A DNA stretch of 64,000 bases from Angiostrongylus vasorum (taxonomy: Eukaryota > Nematoda > Chromadorea > Rhabditida > Metastrongylidae): the NCBI GenBank assembly GCA_018806985.1, contig JADANN010000334.1, forward strand, positions 62,001-126,000, given 5' to 3'. Each line of letters starts with the position of its first letter. The first letter of the stretch is position 1. The position numbers were made by a program, and so were the translations under genes. The notes under the pieces were generated by a model. The model was given only the letters and a program-made list of their open reading frames with translations, was not told the DNA's origin and did not search any database. Of the stretch, positions 23,001 through 35,800 are shown in pieces.

Positions 23001-26000
23001 CAAATATGGTAGATTAGGTAGAGTTTTGTATCTCGGTCCGTTCAACCGTTGGATCATTATTTTTGCAACTTGTGGTCGCGCATTAAGGCAATATCTCTTA
23101 ACTGTCGTTAATCAGATTCTTATAGATCATTTTCACGCTCTGAGGAAAACGGCTCACCTGCTGATTTGTTGTTGTTGTTGTTGTTTTTTTTAATTTGACC
23201 GGTCAAGTCGAGAACTCTATCCAATTGCTCACAATAATTTCTGTGGTGACAGTGGTGCTATGTGGGAAAAGCGTACGGATTGAAAGCTGGACGGTGACCG
23301 CTATGCCGAGAACATGGTCATTTTGTTGGAATACACTATCATGTTGTTTGGCGTCTAGATTGGGGTACAACTGATAGAGTTGAGTGTGGAGTTGGAATAA
23401 GTTACGCAGTCAGGATCGATAGCAGTGATGGGTCTGATTTACATTTTCCTGTTGCGTTGCTGAAGTTCTTCACTTATATCAGCATGATCGTTGCGGTCGC
23501 TTTCCGACTAATGAAGCGGTGATCGTTCAGACCTCTGCTTTACCAAGTGAGCGGATTTCGTTTTCGATATAGATATTGAACGCTCATGCCTTTATTTGGC
23601 GGATTATCGAGCCCAAATCATCACCAATGTTTGCTTGGGCATTCCTAATTCTAACTTATTTGAATCACTGCATCAAAAATCGATGTAGGCGGTGGTGCAT
23701 CTCATTTGACAACATCAAACGAATATCGAACAACGAACGACATCACATCGATCAAAATGTGAGCACCGCAGAACTTTTGCATTCGATTCATTTTATCGCA
23801 TTCACTATCCATGGAAGTCTTTAACTTTTTCTGCGTGTGGCTTCAGCTGCCGGTTGAGAATTTTTTCTTGGTCGAGTCAGTTCTGACTTGAATCTTGAAA
23901 TAGTTGCACTAGAGCGTTCTCACGTGGGTTAAATAGTGTGAGCTTGACCCAGACAAATTTGATACCAAATTCTGTTGGGATAAGGGCTTGGTCCGCCCAG
24001 AGTAGGCGGAACCAGAGCCTAGGTAGATGGAGCCGTCCGCGCTACCACTGCGCTAGCTGCTTCATAATCAAATTTTAGCACACATTGATTCTGCGCCACT
24101 CATGATAAAAATCGAACATTTTTTTTTTTGCGAGAGATAGGAAGCTTTCAACATTATTCCATGTGTTTCTACAAATGTAAATCTTACAAGTTTTTCGCAC
24201 GTGAATAGTGCCTTTCACTAGAACACGTTGCGAATTAGATGACTCGTCTTCACGAGTCATGTGGCCGCTCTACAGTTGGGAAAGAGAACGTCTTATAGAA
24301 AACTGCTATCAGTGGATATGCGCTTTTTGTCTCACTTGAGAAGCGACATCCACCACAAAGAACCTCCCATTATCCCTATCAGTGTTGAAATGCTTCTTGT
24401 TGGATTAGTTTAGTCCAAAGTGCTTGATATATGCTATAGGATAGTTTTCGTGAAGAAATTATAGTCAAATCGACGTAAGGTTACGAACATCCTTTTTACT
24501 AACATTTTTATGGAGGCTAACCATTCCATAGTCTGAATTGGTCGAGATTTCCTTCCTTTTAATGATGTACTTCGTGTTGCTTTGTCAATCTGATCTGGTA
24601 CGGGAACTATCTTGAGGACTGTGGCAGTAATTCCGTCTTCGTTAATGAGGACTCACAATATGAAATATACGAATGTCCCGGCAGGATTTCAATGTGTTGA
24701 CTGTTTTGCAACTGCTTATAACAATTGTTTCCGATTATATTATTAGTGCTGCTGTGGTGATGTGCTCATACTAACAGTATAAGCTGTACTAGGTGTGTTG
24801 TAGTCGGTCTAGCTTCAGCTTTTGTTCTTCTCGACAGAATAATGACGCTACGGAAGTCTCAGGACATTATGTTCTCCTTGTATGTCGTCGATTTCAGCAT
24901 GAGTAGTGTTGATATAAGATTATCTTCTCAACCATGATTTTCCTTTTTTAAAAATAATGAAGAGGGATGGTGAAAATAAACGTAAAAATCGTTTCGATCG
25001 TTTTTTTTTATTTCCTGTTCTAAATTCTGGATTCTGTGCTATCGTTTACTATCCTGTTGCATTCGTTAATTATGTTCAAGTACTCAACAACAGATTTTTA
25101 GACTAGCTTAGCGTTACGTATCACTTCCTCCAACTGGTCATATAGCTTCTATAATTCGCGTTCATTACCTGTAGACGTCGGTGGGTAGCAAATAAATGGT
25201 ACTGACCTTTTTCTTTTGAGCTGGTATGAAGTCAGCAGCTGGCTTTGCGACAGGAGAGGATCTTTTACGACGCTATGTAATGGGTTAGGGATTTTTTGTG
25301 TGACTAATATCTGCGTTTACGACCTTTTGTGATGAGTTGTTCTTTCAACGAAAGAACAGCCTGTCGTTTCACTGAGCTATGCTCCTCTCTTTGCCTTTTT
25401 TCGGCTGTACGACAACTACCGCAAGTGCGTCTGTAATGACGCTGATTTACTAAGAGTAGGATAATTGGGTTTTCATTGAAAATCCCGAGATAGTAATGAT
25501 AGGATTTGATTGAGTGGGACATTACCATTATTTATAGGCGGTCGTAAGTTCCGTTGTTATTTGTCGATGCAAAAGAAATTAGAGTCTAGGGATTTAAAGT
25601 CAATCCCTGAGGAATGCACATTGCCTTCGACTTCCTCAGATATCGAATAGTGATTGGACGTGTACAGTGTCTTGCGGTGAACGGTCGGTGTTTTATATTT
25701 GTATCTTATTAGACAAGTTTAGCACCAACGGGTAATGAATCACTTGGTGAGGCTACGGCGTGGAATCGAACCACCGGTCGATCTTTTACGTATTGCAAGA
25801 TTCCTCTAATCATTGCGCCACACACTTCTCATTTCCTGCATCGTTCTATAAATGCAGGCTTTTTTGTTGTGATTTCGCAAACGAAATCAAACAAAGAGAC
25901 CGAAGATCTAATATTGTATTTTCAACACGTGTGTTTATGTTTCTTTCTGGATTATACTTGTGATGTTTTGTATCGTATTTGTTTCATATCCTAATGAATT

Positions 26001-27645
26001 ATTCTTGTACTGTTCGTATATACCTATTATTCCGTCTTAATGGGGGTGTTCCAGAACAACGTAGCGTTGTTTCGAAGGCGACTTTTGTGCTGAAGGGTCA
26101 TCGATCCATTGTGAACCATGTGAGATACAGCCGTAGTAATAGAATAATTGCATCTTGTGGTGTAGAAAAGATAATCAAGGTATTTTTCATATAATATTTC
26201 TTTGTATTTGCCGTTTTTTTCTTTTTATTACTGCTTTCATTTATGACCCAGTATGTGACGATTGTTTTGATACTTTTATTCGCATTTTCACGAGGGTTTC
26301 TGAATTTTCAGGTGTGGAGCTCAATTCCGATACCATTTTCTTATGATAAACCAAGAATCCGTGAGAAGAAAACATTTCCTGAGTTTAGCGTCGTTGATGC
26401 TACCATTGTTCCAGACGATACAGCTGAAGATCTCAATATGCTAAACTATTTTGATCAGCTGGAAAGCGTGAGTGCTTACATATCGATGTAAATGTAAGCC
26501 ATGCTGTGCGCTTATTCCATAAATGTTTCTTCTTTCCCTATATGGTTGTTTCAATTTTCAGCTGAAAGGAGCCTACTTCCCATTTTTTTCAACCCATCTG
26601 TTTTTTCAAGCCGCCATTCTTGTTTCTTCCTCACTTAGAAAGTACATTTAGCAGAATTAATTGAATCCTTCTGGCTTAGTTTTTTTTCTAGTTTTCTCGT
26701 ATGCGCGCTATTAATGTTGCTGACGGTGGCGCCGATGAAGATCTCGTCGTGGGAATAGGTTTGACAATTTTCGTAACTGTTCTTCCATATATTTTTAATC
26801 GAACTTACAAGGTGTTATGTTTTATTTGCCACTCTATCTATAGTCGCTTTCTATAGAGAATTACGTCGTGAATGTTGAAATGGAAGGTTTGCGTGCGCAT
26901 CTTATGGGGCTGGAGACGTCAGATGAAAGTAACGATAGTGATGGAAACGATTATGATGCCACACTACCTGATGACGATGGTGATGGTGGGGATGCAGAAG
27001 ATGAAGATACTTTTCGTGGCTCTCTCAGAGGTTATTTCCCCGTACATCATACCTTCTTTTCTTTTATTTCTGTTCACATGTAATGTGGATCTTCATTCTA
27101 GCTTTATTTTAAGAGTCATTAACCCCATAAAACTTTGTGTGTTTTAATTCCTTTGAATTATGGATGCTTTGCTTGGGATCGATTTTTGTTGGTTGTTATG
27201 AATGCATAGATTATGTTCTGCCTTTGTTAGTTAAAGCTGAAAGTGTTCATGAAAAATGGTCGTGGCATCTTCTTAACTTCTTTTTTTTTTGCACTACGTC
27301 GTCGTCGTTGGAGAATGATAGGAAATCATGGAAGACGAACGAACGATAATGCAGTAGAACCTGGACCATCACCATCCCGTGACGCTGAGGGTGAACGTAG
27401 GGAAACTGATGCTACTACCACTGATGAAGAGAGTGAAGGTCCACGCAAGCGGTTCAAAAGAGACTACGGTGAGATGCTTTTTGTTCTGCTATGTTATCTA
27501 TGTCCTTAGTGCTTTGTGTAAGACGAAATCATTCATTGCAGAATCTAGTGATTCATCGGACAATGAATTTTCGGTGTGTGATGGTGGTATTCCTGTCGAT
27601 GTGTGGCCAGTTAGGAGGAGCCGATCTCCTGAATCTCAATCGTAG
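16573..27645 (+). CDS. DCAF5: DCAF5/WDR22-like WD40 protein
   Basis: A WD40 protein of the DCAF5 family, which serve as substrate receptors for CUL4-DDB1 ubiquitin ligases. Fourteen exons join with consistent phase from ATG to TAG: 16573-16719, 16903-17023, 19617-19743, 20030-20147, 20929-21031, 21101-21200, 21316-21427, 21835-21991, 26055-26179, 26312-26467, 26692-26758, 26857-27030, 27322-27468, 27542-27645, giving 585 residues. The blades align in order with DCAF5: DILGHTGCVNAVEF, ASGGDDMRVFVWRV, LYSGGNDGMVICHDV, GVVSFYDRRE, GVRLYDLRH, TGSDDFNVYAWRVP, and the diagnostic LKGHRSIVNHVRYS followed by CGVEKIIKVW. A long acidic and basic low-complexity tail follows (DDDGDGGDAEDED, then RKRFKRDY). 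FYDRR and YDLR resemble the WDxR box used to bind DDB1. The tail is shorter than in vertebrates. Introns of up to 4 kb hold SINEs and RTE 5' modules. Confidence 0.92.
17262..17610 (-). repeat. Solo RTE 5' module
   Basis: Reading on the minus strand from about 17610 it matches the 5' end of the RTE at 31.4 kb, then leaves that sequence for the tail shared by other solo copies. In DCAF5 intron 2. Confidence 0.65.
17611..19119. other. DCAF5 intron 2, unannotated part
   Basis: AT-rich intron sequence with no repeat or exon that I can identify. Confidence 0.4.
19120..19500 (+). repeat. Solo RTE 5' module
   Basis: Same module as 17262-17610 but on the plus strand: GGGAGGTGTTCCCTA at the start, GTCCTGGTATCAAATTAGTC in the middle, and the AACCAGTGAGGATGGGC end. 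Confidence 0.65.
19617..21991 (+). CDS. DCAF5: DCAF5-like exons 3-8 (WD40 blades)
   Basis: Exons 19617-19743, 20030-20147, 20929-21031, 21101-21200, 21316-21427 and 21835-21991. The split Asp codon GA|T across the 19743/20030 junction restores SLDGAELYSGGNDG, which supports the use of the GTTAGC donor at 19744. A repeat B copy and a SINE-A lie in the introns between them. Confidence 0.9.
19773..19965 (+). repeat. Repeat B copy
   Basis: GTTGACGGGCGACTGCTGAT, then the GAACACGTTACC...GCGCGTTCG hairpin, then TTTTGCAAATATCTG. In DCAF5 intron 3. Confidence 0.7.
20561..20825 (+). repeat. SINE-A copy, near full length
   Basis: Box A TAGCGCAGTGG at about 20569 and box B GAATCGATCCC at about 20606, both close to consensus. 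Central block and TTTATGCTTTTTT tail. In DCAF5 intron 4. Confidence 0.75.
21992..23934. other. DCAF5 intron 8, first half
   Basis: A 4 kb intron. Apart from a short (GTT)n at 23168-23186 I see no repeat or exon in this half. Confidence 0.4.
23935..24062 (-). repeat. Lone tRNA-derived SINE head
   Basis: On the minus strand a consensus box A (TAGCGCAGTGG near 24052) and B-box-like GGTTCCGCC are followed by a remnant of the shared central block (TTTGGTATCAAATTTGTCTG). There is no family tail, so SINE-A or SINE-C origin cannot be decided. Confidence 0.55.
24063..25587. other. DCAF5 intron 8, second half
   Basis: No exon or recognisable repeat. Confidence 0.4.
25588..25832 (-). repeat. SINE-A copy, diverged
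   Basis: The minus-strand head GTGGCGCAATGATT near 25828 and the B box GGTTCGATTCC near 25770 are recognisable. The body is eroded. In DCAF5 intron 8. Confidence 0.6.
26055..27645 (+). CDS. DCAF5: DCAF5-like exons 9-14 (last blade, acidic tail)
   Basis: 26055-26179 gives FVLKGHRSIVNHVRYS and SCGVEKIIK, the strongest family signature. 26312-26467, 26692-26758 and 26857-27030 lead into an Asp/Gly/Glu-rich stretch. 27322-27468 gives a basic KRFKRDY segment, and 27542-27645 ends in RRSRSPESQS and TAG. The acceptors at 26054 (TTCCAG) and 27321 (ATGATAG) were picked because they keep the frame; the latter is weak. Confidence 0.85.
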
Positions 27646-28639
27646 AGGTAACGTAATGTGTCAGGGAACTAGGAACCCGGAATGTCAGTTTAAAAAAATC
27701 CTAAGGAACTATGCATTTCCTTCAGTGATTATGCTATCAAGTGCGTTCGTCAAGACTTATTTGGACTATGAAAATACGGTGCAACCTTTGTGTTTGCACT
27801 TTCGTGCCTTTGCGTTTGTATTACAAAGAATATTGAAGAAAATTTCGTCTGCCAATGTTTTTGCTGCTTTTTTGAAAGCACAACAGTTTGCGTCGAAGTC
27901 AGACGATTAAATTAAGATTAAAATTAAGGCGACGAAAAGCGATTCCAAATACTTTTTTCTGCACATATTCAAATGTAAACTGAAACTAGTGGTGCTTTCA
28001 GCAGCATAATTGCTACATATGGGCGATACCAAGCCTTGGGTACAACATTGTTTTTAACAATCGTCGTATAGATAACAGCTTTGGAGCTAAAGAAGGTCGA
28101 GAATGACCCGTTTCCATCTGAAGTGACCATATTAAGAGATAAATTTTTTCGAAGAACTAGTGGTAATTCAAAGAGTTTTGACGCACCTTAGCCGCGAACT
28201 ATGAAGCGCTTTAACATGTCCGCGACAAAAACTGGATTTTCGAGAACATACGAAAATTTCTGTGTTGCTAAAGTATTTCAAAAAGTTCAGAATTTCATAG
28301 ATTTATAGAAGAAACTTTGGTTTATCCCTTTAAAAGCATATATAGTTTTCACACAGTGTTCTTTAATGATTAAATGTGTTTAGAATTGGAACTTTTAAAA
28401 AATTGATAACGGAGTTTCAAATTTTTTTTCAAAATTTTCCGCTGAGGAGCGGCAGATGCAACCCAAAGTGTACAGTGGAGAACAGCATTTTTCCATGTTG
28501 GGCAAAATTCCGCTTGTTCTTTTCTATAACCCTTGAAGCAGTAACGTGAAAGGAATATTTGTCATTGGCTGCAGAAAATCAAGATGTCGTAATGGGTGAA
28601 CTTTTATCCTATATGCAAAAATTTGTAGACTCATATTCT
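27646..28639. other. Downstream of DCAF5-like gene, no gene seen
   Basis: AT-rich sequence, probably 3' UTR and intergenic. The open frame that overlaps the last exon is a shadow. Confidence 0.45.
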
Positions 28640-31430
28640 TTTTGTTGTTTTAATAAAGTTCTCTATGAGCTGAGATATGTTGATTCTGTCAGTTAACACA
28701 TAACGGACAGTGTGCGTTTTGATCCGTCGGATGGTTAGTATGGTTATAGGAGCCACTACCATGATTTCCATTCGTTTCTCATTCGCGCAGTCGCCGTCCA
28801 TGGTGGTGGTTTGCTTCGAACACGGTGTTTCTATCTGCAAATGCAGATGGTTAACGTTAACTACGAACACGTGTACCCATGGTTTCGGTGGTCTATCAAG
28901 AGGACGTTTGCATTTTCTTGGAATCCATTTCACTGTTCTTTTCGTTCATCTGTCATCTGTTCTTCTTAGTAGGTGACTGGCCAGTCTGTTTGTCACTATC
29001 GATGTATTTTCTTTTAAATAGTTTATGAACTGAATCTTCGTCGTATTTATGTGCATTCCAATCGTTTTTTCCGCTTCGTTGAGTTCACCGAGCATCGTTA
29101 TCCTTTCACTCCTAATCCTCTAAAAGATGATGATGTCGTCATTGAAACGAAGGCTTGATAGGAATATTCCATCAATACGTACGCCTTTCTCATCCCTATC
29201 GAATGACTTCATTATCCACTGCAATGCGTCGGTAAACAGCTTTGACGATACCGTGTCGCTTTATTAAACTCCTTTTCCAATGGGTATGGTAAGAGGTCCA
29301 TGGAAAAGCTATATCTTCGTAGTGCAGTTCCGATAGCAGTTAGACAGTGTTCTTATGTACGACAAGTCCACTTCTTGCTCGTCGAGTGCTGAGAGGATTG
29401 CATTTGATAGTCGACAAAAGTTAGGACTAAAGTCAGGTGGTATTCCCAGCAAACCTCAATTATCCTGGGCGCAGTTTGGATGTGGACCATGCAGCAAAAT
29501 TCTTGTCGAAATCCTGCTTGCTCCACTGGTTGCGCCTCTTCCAGTGTCTTTGATATGCGCAAGAGGATAATCTTCGTAAAGAGCTTATAGAATACACTCA
29601 ACAAGCATATCGGACGATAGTTACAAAGGTCCCTTCGGCCAGCTTTTTTGGGCATAATGACCGTGCATGACGTCTTCCACTGGCTTAGGTTTTTTCCTTT
29701 TGAAGGTAGGCTGTCATATGGCTTGCGAGAAGTACAACTAAATTGTGGCTTCTAGCTTTAAGGAAGTCGGCAGTGATATTATCGGGTCCTGGAGCTGTGC
29801 GTCCTTTCATGCTTCCTATCGCAACTCGAACCGCCGACAGAAGAATTCCAGGTGGTTTTTCACCAGCAGGGATATTATTGTCCGCGACGGGAATTGTGGA
29901 ACGGGTTGGTGAAGAACATTTCGTTCACCAGGGCAGATAGCCGAACATTATAGTCGCAAAGATCACAAGGGCAACAAGATCGTTTTTTAGATGCTTCCAA
30001 TGGCCTTTCTGCCCATGCCGATGTAAATCTTTCTGCAAAGATCTTCTACAGCTAGAATTTATTACCAGTCTTGTTGGGTGTGTTGCAGGAGGATCAAGCT
30101 TCAATTTCCTTCTTTTTCGAACAACTCCTTAGTGATAATGGAGAAACGGTCTGAACTTCTTTCTTGAGGAACTGAAGTGCATTCGGCACAAGTTTTTAGT
30201 CCGTCGACCAGCAGCATGTTGACCTCGTTCGGGTCTTCATTTATTTGTCAGTCATAAAGGGGAGAGAAATTTTGCTGAGAAAATCCTTGTCGTACATGAC
30301 TTGATTCATTTTTCTTGGACGACGGAAGTTCCTTTCCAGTTTATGGCTGAGTCGTATCCTCACACAAAGAAGGCGATGATCAGATCCAATACAGAATCCA
30401 TGTACGCCTGAGGTGTCAAAAACGCACCGTTTTCTGTTCGTGAGAATGTGATCGATCTCGTCAGGAGTCGTACCGTTAGGAGACTCCCATGTCTATTGGC
30501 GATTTTCTTTTTTGTCGAGAAGTAGATCATCATGAAAAAGATATGCGGACATGAGTCCTGCGACACGGTTTCCATTCTCATTTCATTCTCCTATTCCGAA
30601 TTTCACTGCCTGCGCTGTATTCTTTTACATTGGCCGTTCATAATTTGACGTTGAAATCTTCAACAACGAAGTTATGGAAGGACTTCTGGTTGAAGATTAT
30701 TTCCTCCAACTAGTAAAATGCGTCCAGTTCGCTGTGCTCAGTTGTGTAAATTGGTGAGTAACAGTTGATGGTAGTGAATTTCTTTTGACGCCCAAGCTGG
30801 AGACGAGTAATGTCCAAGCGAGATGGTAGGATTTCGTATGACGTAACTAATTGGAAAGTAAATGAGTGTACGACAAAGCGAACTCCTTTGACATTTCGTA
30901 GCGGAAATTTCTTGCCATGGATGATATAGATTCTGTCATATAATATTGTCGGTCTTCCTGCTTTTCGTCTGTTGTAGGGCGATCACTTGCAATTTGATGC
31001 GATCAGCAGAAGAGCATAGAGCTCAGTGCCTGAAGAGACTGTTGTGGTGTTATAGGCGCACAGCATGAAGCAGACTTCACAGCATGTCGTAAGCGTCCTT
31101 TTTGTCCGTTTCCAATGAGGTCCTGTGCAACCCGAGACTTCATCGCCTCTCACCGGTAGTCCCACCGCCTGATGACGTCGTATACGGGACCGCCCAATGT
31201 ACAGGGTAAGAGGCTGGACATTTGCTAGTTTCGCCATTGTGGTTCTCTGGAATTCCATGGTAAGCCAAGCTAAAGCCTTCCACAGATCGTAAGCATCCCA
31301 GGCAGTAGCCGCCCTTATGGATCAGGAGGAGATTTGTCACATTGTGACTAATTTGATACCACGACAGTGGTTGATCCTGGTGATGGTTTATTTTATACGG
31401 AATGCCTATACCCAAGAACAACTTCCGGGA
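28640..31430 (-). mobile_element. Degenerate RTE-type non-LTR retrotransposon
   Basis: Read on the minus strand, the order is: 5' module (31430-31170); endonuclease start (CAYNTTTVSSGTELYALL near 31060); endonuclease region FNVKL near 30640; SDHRLL-type segment near 30370; RTAPGPDNITADFLK near 29790; the RT block LCNYRPICLLSVFYKLFTKI at 29630-29570 with EQAGFRQ and LVLTFVDY; and a C-terminal KRPLDRPPKPW near 28890. This is the layout of RTE-clade elements, AP endonuclease then reverse transcriptase. Frameshifts and stops occur throughout and the catalytic YADD region is not intact, so the copy is inactive. It is nearly full length. Confidence 0.75.
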
Positions 31431-32137
31431 TAAAACCTTTGGTGAAATGGTTTCCTATATTTCTTTTATTTTATTGGTTGCTTATTCAACACGGATGTTA
31501 TAGTGAGTGTTGACTGAGATAAGCTCTACTGTACACTTAGAAATGCTGAGAAAGCTTTTTCTTTCGATTTTATTGCTGTATAATTTGACAGGTTCAATGT
31601 TATTTCATTTCTAAACACTTTAGTGATTCATAGTCATTGTATGAAGTGTGCGAGTATAAAAATTACCTAGATAGACGCCGGCGTAGATTGCAAAACACTT
31701 CCATAATGCTGGGAACAAGTTGTTTGCATGGTGGACAATACCAACATTTAGTAAGTAATAGTAACATACCATTCATACTCGTACAGTAGCAGAGTCTATT
31801 CTACAGTCCTGCCTTGTTCACCGTCCCTCAGTTGCTCTCGTTATCAGAAAATTACCGTCCAATTTCGAAAAAGTAACACCCCCGTGACGGCTGGGAATTA
31901 TGCGCTGTTTCAAGCGGCAGTGATACACGGGCGTTGTCCCTTAAACAAGTGCGGGACATTTCCATTAATGAAATTTCCTCTGCGCTTTCTACGTGCTAAA
32001 GAAATAGTCTCCTTCTTCATTGTATTTGTATTGTAAACAAAGGAGTAAAAGTGGGTTAAACTGGCTTGCGAAAGGTTTTAGGAAGGTAACGTATAGAATG
32101 TTTTTGCATTCAAATTTGTGTCGTCAGAGGGTTGTGG
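31431..32137. other. No feature recognised
   Basis: No coding or repeat similarity that I can support. Confidence 0.4.
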
Positions 32138-32371
32138 TCACTTCTTGCTTGACAAATGGAATTGTGCATTTCTTGCTTGCATGGTGAGGTTATTTCTGGA
32201 CCCATTTATGCACTCAGGTACAATTGGTCGTACAGCGTAGGTACAAATCGTCAACTTGGTTCCTCGAGATTTAAGCAGCCTAGGACGGCCTGAGATTTTA
32301 CCAGCCCCTCGTACCGGGGACTCTCTGGGAATCAAGGGAATAAGGTCAACTTGATTTACTATGTTTAGCAT
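32138..32371 (-). mobile_element. LINE endonuclease N-terminal fragment
   Basis: The minus-strand frame contains RGTKLTICTYAVRPI and LTMQARNAQFH, which resembles the start of the endonuclease domain of nematode RTE-like elements (LTICTYNVRT...). Only this part remains. Confidence 0.5.
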
Positions 32372-34079
32372 TTAATATCCTCTTATGGCTTGCTAAACTT
32401 TGAACGTGAGGACTGGATATTCTCACGGGTAACCTGCCACTCTCTTTCAGAGTAAACGAGGAGCTTGTTTTTTAGAGGCGACTCCTAACGCCTCCCATAT
32501 ACTTCCCACTCACTTCATTTCGGGCTTTTTGAAGAATTGACTCATACAATACAATCCACAAAATGATAAGCAATAACACATCCAAGCACGTACGCGTTAA
32601 TACTTTCTCACAGACACAGAAGGTATGTGCCATATCGGCGTAGCAGTAACAGGGGATCGATTCCCTGGATCCACCTGTTTCTCAAACTTTATGTAAAGGT
32701 GGCTTTTGGTCCTTGATTAAGCTTGTATCCGCCACTTGAGGATGAGCCAAGTTGCATGGCGACTAACCGGCCAAAGATCCCTTTGTGAGATAGATCCATG
32801 GAACATAGAAGTAGTGCCAGGATTTCGACCAAATTCGTCAAAACTAACGAGTCTTAGGATTCATTGGTATGGAATGAAATAGTGCTGTTGTGCTACCAGT
32901 TGATGCCCAACCAACACCACAAAAATCGAAGAGTAGGTGCGAATTGCCGCTATATTCCATTATCTAATCGTCAGAATTATCGCTAAAAGTTTTCCAATCC
33001 CCTTCAGATTTTCTGAAAAAACGTTTAACAAACGGCGTCCCGTTGAAAACGCAGCTAGGAGACTCATGAGTTGCTGAGCGCTGACAAGTATATATAAATC
33101 CTAATAGTTTTTGTTTCGATTAGGAAATATACCTTGATCTGTTATCCATATATCTAAAGGTGTACGTTGAATGCTATTATAATCTTTGAACAAATATTGA
33201 AAAATGAGAATTTAGTGTTATTTGTCCACGAAGACGCTGAAGTTCGTTAACTAACAAGACCACTTTTAGTTCTTTGAAGGTCTAATTTCCCGGTTATTGT
33301 CTGTGCTGTGGTTTGAAGACGATATCGTGTACAACTACACTATACAATGTGTTGGTGGTTCGTCTGATCTGTAACTTTATTTGAATACGTAGCAGTGCAT
33401 GCCAATCTCTCTATTGCTTGATGGCGTTTTATTCCTTAGATATTTAAAACGAGTAGTTATCGAAATATGTATTATGAGAAGTCATTTTATTACACAGTGA
33501 CAGGACAACGCTTTGTTCTTCTTCGTGTTTGTACATATTTGTACATCTGTAAATATGCCATTGACGTTCGTAACTTCATAACCTCCTCTAAGTGAAGACA
33601 ATCATTATTTGTTATCTTTTATCAAACCTTGTCTAGTTGTTGCCAAAATTCACTTTTTTTTCTCGTCTGAATAGAATGTTGCATTTGCAAAGTTCTGCTT
33701 GGCATTCTTCAATGAATCCAAGCGTTTTCGAGAAATTTCTTCATTCTTTCTATTCGTGTTTCGTTTGCCTTTCTGCTTAACATTCTAACGTTTTTGAGAT
33801 AAATTTTAGCGCTTCGTACTGATTTTTGTCCACTTTGTCCACGATTTCGTCCAAATTGAATAAAAGGTGCTAAACGACATTGTTTTAATCATACACATTT
33901 TTGTATTGCCTGATCACTGTTTTATTGCAAGAGTTTTCAGATTGTATATGAATCTAGGTGGAAATTTCTTTCTAGATGCGGAATAATATTCGCAACGTAG
34001 ATTGTCGAAACATGTTTTCCAAGGGACCCTTGCTTGTATCAAGAATTCAGTTTTGAGTGAGATAAACATAGACACATTA
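32372..34079. other. No confident feature
   Basis: A GGATCGATTCCC box-B-like string near 32654 with GCGTAGCAGTAAC before it may be an eroded SINE head. The rest is featureless AT-rich sequence. Confidence 0.35.
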
Positions 34080-34372
34080 GCCGGACTCACCAAGCCCACA
34101 ATAACCGTGAAATTGATGCAAAACATGTCTGAGCCAAGCTCAGTCCAAGTAGGGACGCTCTGGCCAGGATATTCCAGAACTGCAGAGAAAATCGATTCGT
34201 CCAGTCTTCAATGACAGGCATAAGGAAGCTGGAACTTTTTAAGAAGCGGCCGAACCAAACATGCGAAAATTTCGAAGGCGTTCTTGTATGATGGATGCGA
34301 GGAAAATAGTCGGATACAAGAAGTGCTAGGATCCACACAGTAGGTATGCAGGTGGGTAATGTAACATGCAAG
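34080..34372 (+). repeat. SINE-C copy, 5' truncated and eroded
   Basis: CCGGACTCACCAAGCCC starts after the lost head. The 3' part GAAGTGCTAGGATCCACACA matches the family end. Confidence 0.6.
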
Positions 34373-35298
34373 AAAAAGTGCATTAGTGGTTAGTTCGTTG
34401 GAGAAGAACTCCACAGTACAGCTACTTTATCCACTAGTAAGGAAAGATTGTAGCTGTTTCTTCTTTTGAGTACGTAAAAGTGCCAAGATTATATTAAAAA
34501 TTCTCCTTATTCATATATCTAAATAGCCATAGTGTCTTTCTCACCGTAGGTAGACCGGATGTAAGATTGAATTCGTTCCGCAGTAATGTTACAACTGTAT
34601 ACTTACGCTGTGGATTCTTGTCACCATCGCTAAACAGAGATCACCAGCATCCAAAGCATCCATCTCGATCTATTTGACTAAATGTTTCAATTTTTCGGTT
34701 CATCTTGAAGAGAAAGGAAATCTGTGCCTGTGAACAATATCTGAGTACACGAACCAGATCCATGTATCGAGACGGCGACGAACGTCGGCCCACCCAGCCA
34801 GTAGAGCGCCTACAACACTGATGTTTACGCTGTGTGGCGTGCAGTCAGTGGGGCACGTGATCGTTTATAGTTTTTCCAGTGCCCTGCCACATCGAGACCA
34901 AGGCTACTCCGTCATTCTTTCTCGGTTACTCGCTGATAGCGGATTTATCCGTGAATGTGAAGGATAAGACGTTGATTTGCTTATCAGTGAACTCCCATCA
35001 TTCACAAGAAATCTCAAAGTTCTAAATAAATCCTTTGCTAATCCATACGTACAACCAGCACCTACTTCGATGTTGACCGTAGTTTCAGTGAACAGCGATA
35101 TCATTAACGATTGATTATTCCATCAAATCACTTCACTCATAACAGTTACATAGCTTGGAAGTAGTAATTCCTTGTCTTTCTTTTCATTCTGGAGTCCATT
35201 TTTGCTGTTTAATTTGTGGTTTTTTTCTCTTGCTTACCTGTTTCCACCTTCCGCTGTTTTCCCAACTGTGGTTGAATTCGTCGGAGTATCCAGGTAGT
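34373..35298. other. No feature recognised
   Basis: Open frames here show no domain and no splice pattern. Confidence 0.4.
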
Positions 35299-35384
35299 AT
35301 GAATGCGTCGTTTTCTTGTTTAGCAATCGCGATGTTGTTAAACAGCATACATTTACTTCCATAGAAAAACACAATACAATACAA

Positions 35385-35429
35385 CAGTAGCTGACGTTTC
35401 GGCAGTATCGCCTTCTTCAGAGCCTGGAA
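35385..35429 (-). ncRNA. Hammerhead-ribozyme-like motif, PLE copy 1 left arm
   Basis: On the minus strand: CCAGGCT, CTGAAGA (core CUGANGA), an extra A, GGCG/TGCC stem II, GAAAC, GTC, then AGCTACTG. Stem I can form as GCU/AGC plus CAG/CUG. Stem III would be only the 2 bp implied by GAAACGUC. Confidence 0.5.
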
Positions 35430-35800
35430 GGGTATACTGATATACAATTTACTAGGCCAAACGCTTCAATAACACTTACAAAAAGACGAAAAACTCTATG
35501 GTAATTACATGATTAACAGCTTCTCGAAAAACTCATCGCTTTTTACGTGACTTCCAATGAGGAAGATTAGAACAGCTGATTATAGTCGCATAAGGTTGAC
35601 GACTGCACCAACCCACATCAGACATTGATCCGAAGCTACGGGGTCAGGGTCGCGTGTGACCTCTGGGCATTCCTTCCTGCTATTCATCGTAGGGTTTTTG
35701 GCATTTATCCAAAAACTCGTAAGTTCGTAAGCCCCTGTATGACCGCCTATGTGAAACAACAGATTGCGTAATTTGCCCTAACGACAGGGACGGTGATTGC